Below are positions 10,991 to 23,000 of a stretch of DNA of 64,000 nt, piece after piece (position 1 is the first letter of the stretch; the number at the start of each line of letters is the position of its first letter). The notes under the pieces are model-generated. The model searched no databases. It was not told where the DNA came from and saw only the letters and a program-made list of their open reading frames with translations. Source of the stretch: Ancylostoma caninum (lineage: Eukaryota > Nematoda > Chromadorea > Rhabditida > Ancylostomatidae); NCBI GenBank assembly GCA_037903475.1, contig JBAJFG010000389.1, positions 1 to 64,000 on the forward strand. The letters are read 5' to 3'. The translations under genes and the position numbers were made by a program.

Positions 10991-11059
10991 CAAGAATAAG
11001 CGATCGTCGTCGGTGATGGTTGGTCCAACCTTCATTTCAAATTGATGCAGAGGCTCGAT
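10991..11059 (-). CDS. irk: Kir channel exon: cytoplasmic domain, last visible exon
   Basis: A 69-nt exon between TTTTTAG and GTGAGT. It encodes EPLHQFEMKVGPTITDDDRL then FL, the Kir block that precedes the 'LFLV(W/S)P' strand. Phase 0 on both sides. I searched left to 9000, and by eye to 7700, for the next block (WP.TV..., WGHRF) and did not find it. Confidence 0.93.
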
Positions 11060-14000
11060 CTAAAAATAGCAAGTACTTCGTGGTACAAAAATGACCTAGG
11101 AAGGGAGGCGGGGATAAAATTAACCAGAAACCAGCTAGTCCATAATATTCAAAGTGATAAGGTCAACAAGAAATAAGCATGTTTGCTCGCTCACCTCTCC
11201 CTCAGCAGTCTCTCGATCCGAAATGAACTGTAACCTCACGTGAGCCTCGACAAGATGCGTATTTCTCATGTCGCCTACCCGACATAGAAAGCACAGTTGA
11301 CCGTCTCGGAGGCATATGACGGCTTTTTCGCTGGAAAATCGGAGGTATTTCTTTGTGGTAAATATTCATTCCCTCGTGGACTCATCCACTAAGTTGTTCA
11401 AGACAAGCGTTTAGAATGATGGGTTTCGTCTTTTTTTGAGTTGTTGAGACTCTTTTCGATGCCTTTATTCTTTTTGTTAGTTTTCGGCTTTTAAAGCCTT
11501 CGTCAGACCTTAATATTCAGAACGAATACAACAACATCAGATAGAACAATCAAGTCAACAACAATACCGTTTAGCAAGATGTTGAAGATGACTCTTCCAA
11601 CACGGTACGCTAACCTATACAGAAAATTCTCACTAAGAAGGATAGAGAAGAGCACGCTGCATAGAAGGACCTCACAACTTTCGTTCGCAGCAGTAGAATG
11701 GGAGGTATCAGAACCCGAGCTCCTTAAATGGTCGAGGGATGATAATCAAGAAATTAATCTTAATATTTCCCGTAACTCGTCCTTGCCGTTAGTCTCTGGC
11801 TCCTGTCTTCTGATTCCTCTAGCTTCCAGTATGTTTCTCTCCGAAGTCCTAGTTGGATGTCGATGCAGCACAAGGACCGTGAACATTGGTGGTTGCTCAT
11901 TCGTGTGTCTTAGGGTCCGGTGCCGTGAAGAACTTTCCTTTGGGTAGGAAGCAGGTTGTGACAGCGCCTTTCTGTGTTCGTGCGAACGTTTTGCAGTAGT
12001 CTCACGGTCTCACCAATATATTTTTCGCCGCAACCACTGCATGTGATCATATACACAGTGCCTCTGAGCTCGTTTATCTTCTCTTCAGAGCAATATCAGC
12101 AATCCATCTCATGGCACCTGCTTTCGTAAGTGCGAGTGGAGGTGAGTGGGTCTTTTAGGGTCAGTGGTGGGCAGAACACAAGTCGAACTGGCAACCGGGA
12201 TTCCTTCACGGCTTGATTAATTTTTCGTGCTGAACTCTCTCCCACATATGGAAGGGAAAGTGTTAACCCATCCATAGTAGAGCCAAGTTCTTAGGGTTCC
12301 AAGGGTTCCGCACGGTAACCATTCTGTTCGAGTATGCGAGCGACATCATCATCACCTGTTGTGTCCTTGGCCCGTACCACATTTGCCTTCATGAAAATTG
12401 GGTGGGCGCTCTGAGCGTGTACCAGAATGTTTCGAGAGGCCGGTTTCTTATACCACAAGCAGTCCGTGTAACCTTCCACTATTCTTGGTATGTAGAAACG
12501 GTAGAAATCCATCCCCTTCTGGTTTCTCTAGTGTAAAGGACACGTTGTTGTCTAAAGCATTCAAGCGCATTAGTGTTCCTCTAACTTCTTCTTCGGTATG
12601 TCCAATTACGAAAACGTTGTCAATATAGCGCTTATACAGTAGCATCTCAGAAGTTGATGATATCCGTTCCATGTGATCAAGAAATATTGTGATCATCAAC
12701 GGTGCAATCCTGTCTCCCATCGCCAAGCCACGTCTCTGTTCAAAGATTTTGTTACTGAAACAGAAGACGTTGCAACCGAGCGTAGTCTTCAACATCACCC
12801 TGATGTCACCTGCTTCCAAGCCCCCAGTTCGGTATCTGGCTGGTGTTCTTCGTATAGGGAGACGATGGCATCCACAGCGTTATTGTTATCAACGTTATTG
12901 TACAGGGACACGACGTCGTAGCTTGCATAACATGCCTTTGATGGCATTTGGCACCGGTGTAGGGAAGCCAAAAATGAGTCCACGTTTACAATATGAGCTC
13001 CAACGAACTGAAGCAATGGCAATAAAATCTTGACAAGCAGCCAACTGAGTTTATAAGACGGCCCTCCACAAGATCAAATTATGAGGAGCGTTCTGATTTC
13101 ATCCCCAGGTAGCGCTACCGGATCAGTTGATGCAGAAAGCTTGTGCGTTTTCACCAAATTGTAAAACGTGGGCACAATTGGGTGGAGGACCAAAAGCTGC
13201 TTTGCAACAGTTACGCCGAGCTTTATTTGGGTTTAATAATGGGTTTCATCTCATTTGATTAGAGACCAATACTATAACAAGAAGCTCATTATGGCCGTCC
13301 TTCTTCACAGTAGAACCGGGTCTTTTTTTTTCTGAAATTCCCCAAGAAATGTATCCTAGCATGTTCCCCAGTTCAGTATGAAAGACCTGTAGAGAAGTTT
13401 GTGAAAGAAGCAGCGTATTAGTTTGTTATTCCCAAATTTTATTGGATTGTATCCTTTCCCCCACAGATTTATTTATCGCAGATTTCAATTTGTTTTGCGA
13501 TTTGTTCATATCTTTCTTCTTGCCGCGATTTGTCATTTAGGGTGGTAATTTCAAGTACAAATAGACAAACGAGTAATAATTAATAGATAAAAAAGGTAAA
13601 ATGGATAGAAAAAATCAAATAAGTAATAATGAATAAATAGATTTTAACACTCAACCCCACCAGATCGGAATGGAAACACACCATTTTTTATTGCTAGTAG
13701 GTGTTTGAACTGGAATTTTATAACATTTATTTATTGAATGCACATAGTTAGGCTCTTTACATAGTTAAGGAAGGGGACAATTGCAAAAACTGACCAAATC
13801 AAAGCAAAGAATTCAACAAACAGTAACAGAGACAAATTATGGTAATGATTACAAAAAAAGCAGACATATCCTTTTCAATGGCAGAAACTAATTATAGAAA
13901 TTTAATAAGCTAGGCTAGCTAGAGCGGTGCTCAATCCCCTTACTTAGGATAGAAGCAAGTTGCTTGCTTATTACATTGCATTATTTACATTTAAATACTT

Positions 14001-17000
14001 GTGAGCATACAATGCCGCTGTTGCGCCTTCCTTCAAAAAGAACACTCCAAAATATATCGCGAATGGAAAACTACGATGACTATGAATTATTATCGATAAA
14101 GGTGCACCTATATGAAAGAATACGGTAGAGTGCCAGTAATTGATACTAGGTTTAATACTACGACGGTGAGTGACTTTGTTGCTAACCTGTGAGGAAAAAG
14201 CAATAGGTAATGGCATTGTAGAACGTGTCAGAACTACTTCTCCGCCCGGAACTTACGTTTTTTTCCCTAATTTTCCCGGTAAATTGGATTCGCGCTGACG
14301 CTTCATAGTATAATAAAATATACACCCTCTAAATACTATCAGAAAATAAAAATAAGTAGCAAAAAGTCCAAACAATATTTTCTCTACTATCAGAAAACAA
14401 AAATAAGTAATGTTACCAATAATACGCAAAACCATTGCTTTGTTAGAACCACAAAATTTTGTTGAAAGAAATTTATCTACTTGCTCTTTTCGATCGGTAA
14501 GTTTTAATAAATTTAGTAAGTTAAAGCGTTGTAAGTGTACGATCACAGTGAGTAGACGTGCTACCAAAGGTAACATTTGCCCCCATCCCCTTTCTTTTAT
14601 TCTTTGCATTGAGAGCCCATCAAGAAAAGAGAGGAATGTCACTCGTCAGACGTCAGACGTTTTTGCTATTGATACATAGCAACATTTATTCCACTGCATA
14701 CTCTTAGCATATATCGCTCAACGTTCAGCTTTTTCTACAGTTACGTGCAGCACTAAATACAAGTATAAATATTATCAATGCTGCAGGTATATATACCCTA
14801 CGACTTGTACGGGGTTTTGTGGACATTTGAACTGCTATAATGACGGTGCCACAAAAAAATTATGGCAAAAGTGATCAGAGGAAGGCGTGGGCTGGATGAA
14901 TGTTTTCTTTCGAAGAGCTGAAGAGATGCAATTTGGAATTTTCCTCACCAAATTTTACAGCACAATAACTGGTGATGATGAGAAAAAAAGAAAGAAAAAA
15001 AGCAACGAGAAAAGTATCAGAAGGTATCATGAGAAGACTTTACAACGCGTAGTTGGCAGGACTTCACGGTCCAATGATGGATCGACTCCCTACGAATGGT
15101 GCAATACGGTCTCCGACGTGGTATAATCCTCGACTGTTTTTTCATGGTGGTATTAGGGAGTGTTCTTCAAAAGCAGGACAGAACAGGACAAAAAACACTG
15201 GCCTTTCAATTTTAGTACGAGTTCTTTGTTACTGAATTATAACAATTACCTTTTATCCTTCATAAATGATGTTTCATAAGGATGCGCCTAAATTATTATT
15301 ATTATCTGTGACTTCTCTCAATTATTTTAGGCATTTCTTTGCTCAAATAAAACAAACTCTCAGTTAGGAGTGCAGCAGGAACGCAGCACAAACAGCGTGA
15401 TACGTCAGGTTCAGAGAATAGCGGCACCTCCTCTAGTTGCTGCCATCCTACCCTCAATTGCTGTTATCCTCCAGCAACTGCTACTAAAAGGATGAAGGTT
15501 GGATGAAAGTTTGAGCAGCAGTTGAGGGCATGTTGGCAGCAAATGGGAGGAGGAGCTGCTAGGACTGGTACTCGACGTATTATGCTGTTCAAGTGCGGTC
15601 ATTCTACACAGTTACTGGAGTTGATAAGACGTCTCTAGGAGATTATCAACGAGCTCTGAACTACAGACAACATGATAAGTTGAGAACGAAATTTTTAGTT
15701 GAGTTTTATTTTCATCCTACTATTTTTTATTGATTTAAAATTTTGATCCTTTTTGGAAAAAAGCATTTTTGTGACTGTTTTTCATCGGCGCACTATATCA
15801 GACATTTTCCTTCTTTCAGAAGCAACTCTTAAAAGAATCGCAAATTCCCTTTGCCCTGTCTACTGCATAATGATACCATGGGATGAGAACCAGAAATGCA
15901 ATTTTCCGTGACGTCGATAGCAGGCATATTGAAAGAACAGTAATTGCAGCAGAACAAGTAAATTAGTGAAAAAGAATTGAACGACATTAAGGATGAAGGG
16001 TTAAGCGGCCACACTGTGATTTTCTTCCAGAAACTAAACTTTGGAAGGATTTCTGGAAGGGAGAACACGAACTACACAAATGTTTATCTCAGCGACTTTT
16101 TTTTTATTAAGAAAGATTATGTGCACACAAGATTACAGTTTTGCAAGGAATCCGTGAAAAATTATTTTTACACCTCTAAAACCAAGTCGCCTGACTAGAA
16201 ATTGCATGGAATTTCGAAAATTTTGAGCGTCTTTCCTGGCTCACATGTCCAAGTAGTCAAGGATTCGATTCGTTACAAGATAGAACAGCAGCGCGATTGA
16301 CAAAGCAAATCCCGCTTTTTCAGATGCCATTTTGGTGGCGCCAAGGGACCTCACAAAAGTGCCTTCTGCGAATCTGATTCAAATCTTCTCACTATGGCGT
16401 CCCCACTCAGTCAGAGTAAAGTGCCTCCTCAGAAAAAAAACACCGGCATTACGGCCTATTCACAGCAGCAAGTTTCTTAGTAGGTGGGAGCTTTTCTGAT
16501 AATTTTTCAAATTCTCCTTGTACATCTCGTCATTGCGAATAAAATAAAGCGAGGTTTTGTGCTATTTTAGGGTATTTCTTGAAAATTGAAGCGAATAAAT
16601 GGAAAAGCGGTCATTTTCGGCATTTCTGGTAGTGAAGACTTATATAGCGGCAGGATTTTAGTCAGTATGGAGTTTTTTTTCAAAGAGGAACTGGAGTCAA
16701 AATCAGTTCATATGCTTTCCCAGAGGAAAGCTATTGCCCCAGAAGTGAAGCACAGGTGGACTGTCACTTCTTTACAACTCGCCGATCAACGTTGGACCCA
16801 CTTTATTCTGTAGCGGTATTCATGAACATCCCCGAAAAGCTTGTACATAATCCCGCCCCCCCCCCCCCCATGGAAAGTGGACGAGTTTCCGGACAAAATA
16901 TGGTAGATCTGCTGCTATACTTGCTACTATGTACTTGTCACTGCTAATTGAGACACGTCGCTATTATGGAATATAGTCTTTTTCGCCAAGAAAACTCATC

Positions 17001-20000
17001 CGATTTACATGAGCTGGTTGGTCACAGCCTATCCGGGAACGTTCCTGAATAGAGGTACTGGAGTGTTTTCGCAGCTAGGCTATGATTTCTTGAGGCTTTT
17101 TCGAAGCTGAAATTTACTCATTTACTTATTTGTTTATTTATTCATTCAAACATGATTTATAAGATCTTCATTTAATGCAAAATCAATTCGGGATTCAGAA
17201 CGAGACGCGATCTTGAAAATGAAACTAGAAAGACCTATGGCTTGGGTGAAACTCTTGCTATTCACGGTTTGAAAAAGGCCAAGGATTCAATGATACTAGC
17301 AGTTGAAAAACGAACCTTTGGCCGAGCCATACACCCTGCTAGCTCTAATTGTAGCAATGCTCTGAAATAGGGTTTTAGGTTGTGGGAAGGAAATTTTGGT
17401 TTCTCCACTGCAAGTTATATACGGCATTATGGTGAAAAAATGTGAAAAAACATTGCCGGACATTCCATGTAACAGTTTGTGTGTCACGCTAACGCCATAA
17501 AGCTCTTTTTGACTCAGAATCTCAGAGATATAAGGAATTATTCCTGATTTTTGCTTCGCGAGCAAAAAGCTCCGTGGACAGCGCTTCCGAAAACATGGAA
17601 AACTCTCATCTCCAATTAAGACCAGTTGTTCCACTTTCAACAGAGCCGAATAGTCAACTTGGATCGGTCTCCACAGCTCGGAAGGAATTGAAGCATTGCA
17701 TTTTCAGCACATTTTAAGCAATCCTCTAGTAAAAAGCCTTTAGCAGAGGTCTACAGTGAAATGGTACTACTACGTAGTACGATATGATACAACTGCAGAG
17801 TGGCTGAAAAGTACTGGCGGGTATTAGTAACAATATTTTTCTCTTGTTAGCCACAATTATTTTGTGGTTCTTATTGATTCTAACATACAACTACATGACT
17901 AATCAATTTTACAAATAATTTCCTAGGTGACTTCGCCAGGCCTTGACACAGACCTTCATCTTCGTCCTTGTTGTCTTGTTTTAACCCTTGTCGTGTACTT
18001 TCTCCAGCATGAAAGCTGAACCCTCGATGAGGTCATTTCCTCGTGCCTCCTCAGCGCTGGGATAGACCAAGGAGCTTAATAACCTCTCCTCCTCCCTTGA
18101 GTGTCGCACGCGTAATACTACCAATTTGCGAGTGTGTCCTCGAGGAGAGAGTCAGTTGGCAATTCATCCTAAGCAGACCACACACATGTGCTCCATTAGA
18201 TCATATTGGTTCTAGGAATAGGGCCTTTTAAAGGGTACAAGGGATTATTTTAAATTGTTTTATCTTCTGGAGAAGTTTCGAATATGCTTATGACCGAATA
18301 ACGCATTAGATAGCTATCGACTTATTCTAAATTAGAAAATTCGATTTCAAATAAGTCGATTACTCGGATGTTTGAAAAAGAGGAGCGATACAGCCGTCTG
18401 AGGATAGTAAACAGGCACATATATCACTCTCTTGCTCGGACATTTGAAATCTTTGGACCCGGTCCTGCATGAATAATCGAATGAATTGAGTTATTCGATT
18501 TTCATTCGGTCCAAAGCAATCTTTCCAGGTGTTTGGTCATCAATATGTATTGAAAGAGTTAAGGACATCAATAGACTATTTCCTGGAATCTCTCCAGGAT
18601 TCTATTCTTTTCTCACTTTACTTTCTTAGTGAAAGACTAAATTGTGATCTATCACAATGTATGAATAAAGAGCATTCAGTGGGATTTGGAAAATCTATGG
18701 ATCTACCAAGCAGCATTATAAAGCTCCGAGTTGCCTTTCGGAGAGAATGTTTACCCCTTCATGGGGGTAAAGGATGTAAGTAGGGGTAAAATGTCTTCTT
18801 ATTCTACTGGGGATCCTTTTATATCCAAAAAAAAAAAGAATAGTGAAGAGCTGATCTATCACCCTCATTATACTAGGTTGGCCCGAAACCTCAGCACCAC
18901 CACTTACTTTTCGATCCAGAATTTCTTGGTCTTGAATTGCAATTCTTTGGCAATAGAATGGGCTATGTTGCTACTAATGTTGTACAAGGTTCTACTACTT
19001 CCCAACAATAGAATTTATTAAACAAAGCACCGTAAGGAGGCTAAAGCGCCAGACATATTGTTCCAATAACGTGGCGGCACTCATAGACACCTGTAATCTT
19101 GTGTTGTACAATGTTCTACTACTTCCCAACAATAGAAATTGGAAAACTGGACCAGATTCCATCCATAAACAATAATGCTGTGATTATTTGAAAAAAATAA
19201 GTAGAATTTGGTGCAAGACTTTCGGTCCAACCTAATACAATTGCTGAAATTTCAGAAATCATCACTGCTTAGCTGGATTACGAAACATTAGGATAAAATG
19301 TATTATCAGTTACTAATATATATGTTTAGACACGTCAAGCCCGTTGAAATGTGCTTCACTACGTAGCAACCTATTTGATTTATCCAGAAACCTCCACGAA
19401 TCCATATTTAGAACACCGAAATCGATGAACTCACCTGAATATGATAGTCTCTGCCCTCTTTTTTGGCCTGGCCATTTTTGCAAACACCAGACCGACCATA
19501 AAACTCTGTATTAAAAGACCACATACTGCTTGGAGACAAACAGTGAATCCAGCTAAAGGGCACTCAGTGGTGATGTACCTGAAAAAGCGTGGGATTTAAG
19601 GGTGATCTCTCGCACATCTATTATGGAGGCTTTCTCGCGAATCCACCACATTCGCTCCACGGACGCAGTGTGATTAGTTACTCCATACATTTCCCTCGTA
19701 CAGCATAGCACAAACAAAAATCGAATGAATCGCTGTTATGGCCGGGAAATTTGAAGGGATTCCGCGTTCGCGTTTTGTTGCCGCTGCTCTGGCGCTTCCC
19801 TGTGGTTTACATTTGAAAAAGACTTCTTCCAGAATCTTGTGCAAAAGTTCTTAGCTGGAAAAGTTATTTCTAGACGCTGCTGGAGGGAGACCTCCGAACA
19901 AAAGGCTGTGTCTAGGATCGAGATTATTTTTAGCGCAGAACAACAAGTACTTTCAAAGAAAGATACAGGATTCAAGGATGGAATAGCGTTAGTAATCAAA

Positions 20001-23000
20001 GTGTTTACAATAAGGAATCCAAATAGAGTCAGGTGACACAGCATGAAATGCGTCTACTCAAGAAAACCATTTCAGCACTAAATAGAATGCTCAAATGACA
20101 TTTTCACCCGGGCTCTCGAACGAAAATTGCGGACCACTCCTCGAAATTGCGGTTTTTCCGGCCTCATACACTTTCTCGTCAAGCTATACCAGGCTAAATT
20201 TATTGTGCAATTTCACACACTATTTATTGCACCTCATTGTCGTCAATCAGTGACTAATTATTCGCCGTTCACAATGTTAAATAATTGCGTAGCATTTAAA
20301 AAAAACTGTTAGCAATTTATATGGGGACGAAGAAGTGCTCAAATTTCAGTTTTTCGCCGTGGGACTGCGAGAAACTTATCTCCCTTACCGTCGCTCAATA
20401 AATAGTAGCTTGCAAATGTGCACATATAACAAAGCAGCCGTTTGGGAGCAAATTCAATTTTATGATTGTTTTTTCACCTGTGACCGTATCCGATTGTGTG
20501 ATGCGTTTCAACAGCAAATAGGAATGATGAGTAAATAGAGTCGAGGTTCACAACGCATTGAGTCCGGTTGAGGTAATGAAATTCCGGAGATAGATCACCA
20601 TGAAAAAACGCGATCGTGTAGTAGATGCTGGCGAATGTCGTCCAGCTGAAATAGGCAAGCTTGTTCTTTTTTCTTTCGCTGACAGATGGATGCATAGAAT
20701 AATGTTATGGTGGTCTTCTCCTGAATCACCATAAACTTGTAATAATGAAAAAGAAAATAAGGGTTGTACTGCTTCCGCTTCGTTCCCACCTTTATAAGGA
20801 AACATGACAAGAAATATGGCCATCGCGAACAAGAACTCAAGTTCTCTGAGCCAATTAACTATGTATAAGCATTCTACATATCAGAGAGATCCAGAGAAAT
20901 ATTTAAAAGTATCGCATGATCCATAACACTCGACGAGTTATATCTTCAAAGCTTTTTCTGTCTAGTGTACAGGTTGTTAAAGGAACACCTTTCTTGACCG
21001 ACGTTTCGACAGTGAGTCGTTTTCATTTTTTTACATAGCTCATCCGAGAAAATGTCCAGGTCATATGATAAGAGGACATGGAGTTTTTCAGAAAAAGTAC
21101 TGAACAGGTTACCCCTCCCCCTGTAACACCATACTTTCCAGGAAAACCTGTTTGCCGAGTGGAGAAACGAAAAAGGCTACAGTGCCATGAGGAGGAACAT
21201 TTTCTCACAAGCATCCGCTATGAGGAATAAAAGATGCATGGAGCATCACATTTGCTCCATTATTTGGATAGAAATTATTAATTTGGAAAGATGAAAAAAA
21301 AACAAAAATTGACGTTCCCGTCACAGTGAGCAACAGCTGCCGGTAGAATTCGTTACGTTAATAATTTATATTCAAAGAACGAGACAATACAAAGCCTTTG
21401 GGGAAAGGTGTCACAAAAAAGGGATGCTCGTGACACATGAGGTGGAAACGGCTAAGAAACATGGAAGAATCCGAAACTAGTGGAAAGAAGAGCGATTTTG
21501 AGGAAAGAAAGCTGAACATGATGAACAAAGCGATGACATTCCTCGATTTCGACGGATGGGAACGAGTTGATCACCGAGGATTTCCTCCCCCTTTCCCTTG
21601 TATAGCGCTGGAAATACCGTTTTTATTACAAGAGAACTATCTAGTACATATAGTAACCTAATCACAGACATAATACAAGAAATGATGTGATGTACTTTTA
21701 CACGCCGGGTTCGATTCTGGAGGCTTCGCCGAACGAATGGGCCAATGAAAGAAATTTAGAACGACCTCGGATTGGGCGAGCAGATCCTCATACTAAACTG
21801 AAAAACGCCGACAAAGCCCTCAAAACGCTCGAATTCTGGAAGAGACAAGGATTTCCTATGGCAATCCAATAGGTATGCAGACTTAAGCCACTAAGCCCAA
21901 AGGGAAAAATGCAATTCTAGCATTAAGTCCGCACTGCAGAAGAGAGGAATCGCAGCTCAAAGACTGGCTGCGGATCATCCTGGAAATACACGTTTGTTTT
22001 GGACTTTTTTAACACAATTTTAGGAAAATCCCACACGATACATCCTCTGCTTTTTCCAGGAAATTGCTTTGTACACGTCCTGGGGGGCAATTACTGGGAC
22101 ATGGTGCACTTCGAAGGAGCATAAAATCTACATACTATCGCCTATGCATAAATGTCCAGAAAAATTGAGGAAGAAGAGACGACCCTCGCGTAAACAGACA
22201 CCGTATTAATTCCATGTCCAGCAAAATTATGTTAATATGTATCACGTTAGAGAGTGAAGATACGAACCAAACACCGCATGCAAATTGCATCTCTTCACGC
22301 AATCCCCCTATTCCAGAATATTTTGAGCTGACGTAAAACTGGAGTAACGCCTGGTGAACGATGGAAATCTGTCGCCGACTTGCTGCTCAGCACACCTCAA
22401 ACTTCACACAAAACAGCAGGCAGTTGTTGACAAACATACCTCAACACGAAGACGAGTGCGAAAATAAACAACATGTATCGCCATTTCACGTCGATCATTG
22501 TTGTAAAAATATCCCTGAAATTTTAGGATTCGATTAAATACAGTATTGTCAGAAGCAGGATAATGTCATGTACCTAAGATATTGTCGATCTTTCTTCGGC
22601 ACGTTGGTGTTGTACACGTTGCAGATCCCATTCTTCCCGACTAACCGGCTCTTCTTCATCTTTTTCGTGGATTTTCGGGAGAGTGGGCTCGAATTTCGCC
22701 TGGCTGTGATAGCCAGCGTCCGAATGCTGTCCGAAAACGCATCTGAAACTCGTAGATTGCGTCCAGTGTAGGTGGAAGACGGACTCCTTGCAGAGTTGGT
22801 GCGACGAATCCTGGCGCTCGACATCGCTAGCGACGTCTGGCGCTCGTCTGTCAGATTGACGATACTGCCGAAGAAACGACACCGATGAAATGGAAATTAG
22901 GGGCAGCAGCAGTCGACGGGGGGTGGACGACAGCGCTCGGTGTGGTTTTCCGAATCGCGGATAGTCTGTCTTCCTTCAATGTCGATGCTCGCGCCAACAC

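Larger units (their letters stand above)
11740..13215 (-). mobile_element. Degenerate Penelope-like retroelement (RT plus GIY-YIG endonuclease)
   Basis: Fragments in several frames line up in Penelope-like order. PTFYNLVKTHKL lies near 13130-13175 and RLINSVG near 13045-13070. Next come YDVVSLYNNV with motif A Asp (about 12900), QRRGLAMGDRIAP (about 12730), YKRYIDNVFVIG (about 12600-12635) and SFTLEKPEG...LPFLHTK (12510-12570). The WYKKPASRN...SAHP connector (about 12400-12460) and a GIY-YIG nuclease (GTVYMITCSGCGEKYIGET, about 12010-12070) follow, and the frame ends at 11746-11748. RT upstream of a C-terminal GIY-YIG nuclease is diagnostic of EN-plus Penelope elements. At least four frameshifts, an in-frame TGA just before the nuclease and YIDN in place of YIDD show it is dead. 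It lies in the large Kir intron, antisense to nothing, same strand as the host gene. Confidence 0.88.
14643..18872. other. Gap inside the large Kir intron, no gene
   Basis: Only short open frames without known motifs. Near 14640-14660 the plus strand shows a CGTCAGACGTCAGACG dyad. A 14-C homopolymer lies at 16856-16869. The first copy of the dispersed ATTCGA-type repeat is at about 18282-18520. No supported exon of another gene. Confidence 0.5.
19579..22439. other. Kir introns between M1/pore/M2 exons, no other gene
   Basis: Introns 19579-20477 and 20646-22439 hold only short open frames (e.g. 21437-21661 and 21687-21872, plus) without recognisable domains, and a hammerhead-like motif near 21000-21035. 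Confidence 0.55.

Noticed and set aside
17296..17640. Minus-strand 114-codon frame
   Set aside because: No ATG at the start, no splice sites of note and no recognisable domain; chance-level in an intron.
21704..21721. GGGTTCGATTCTGG as a tRNA B box
   Set aside because: The T-stem does not pair and there is no D-arm, anticodon arm or acceptor stem upstream.
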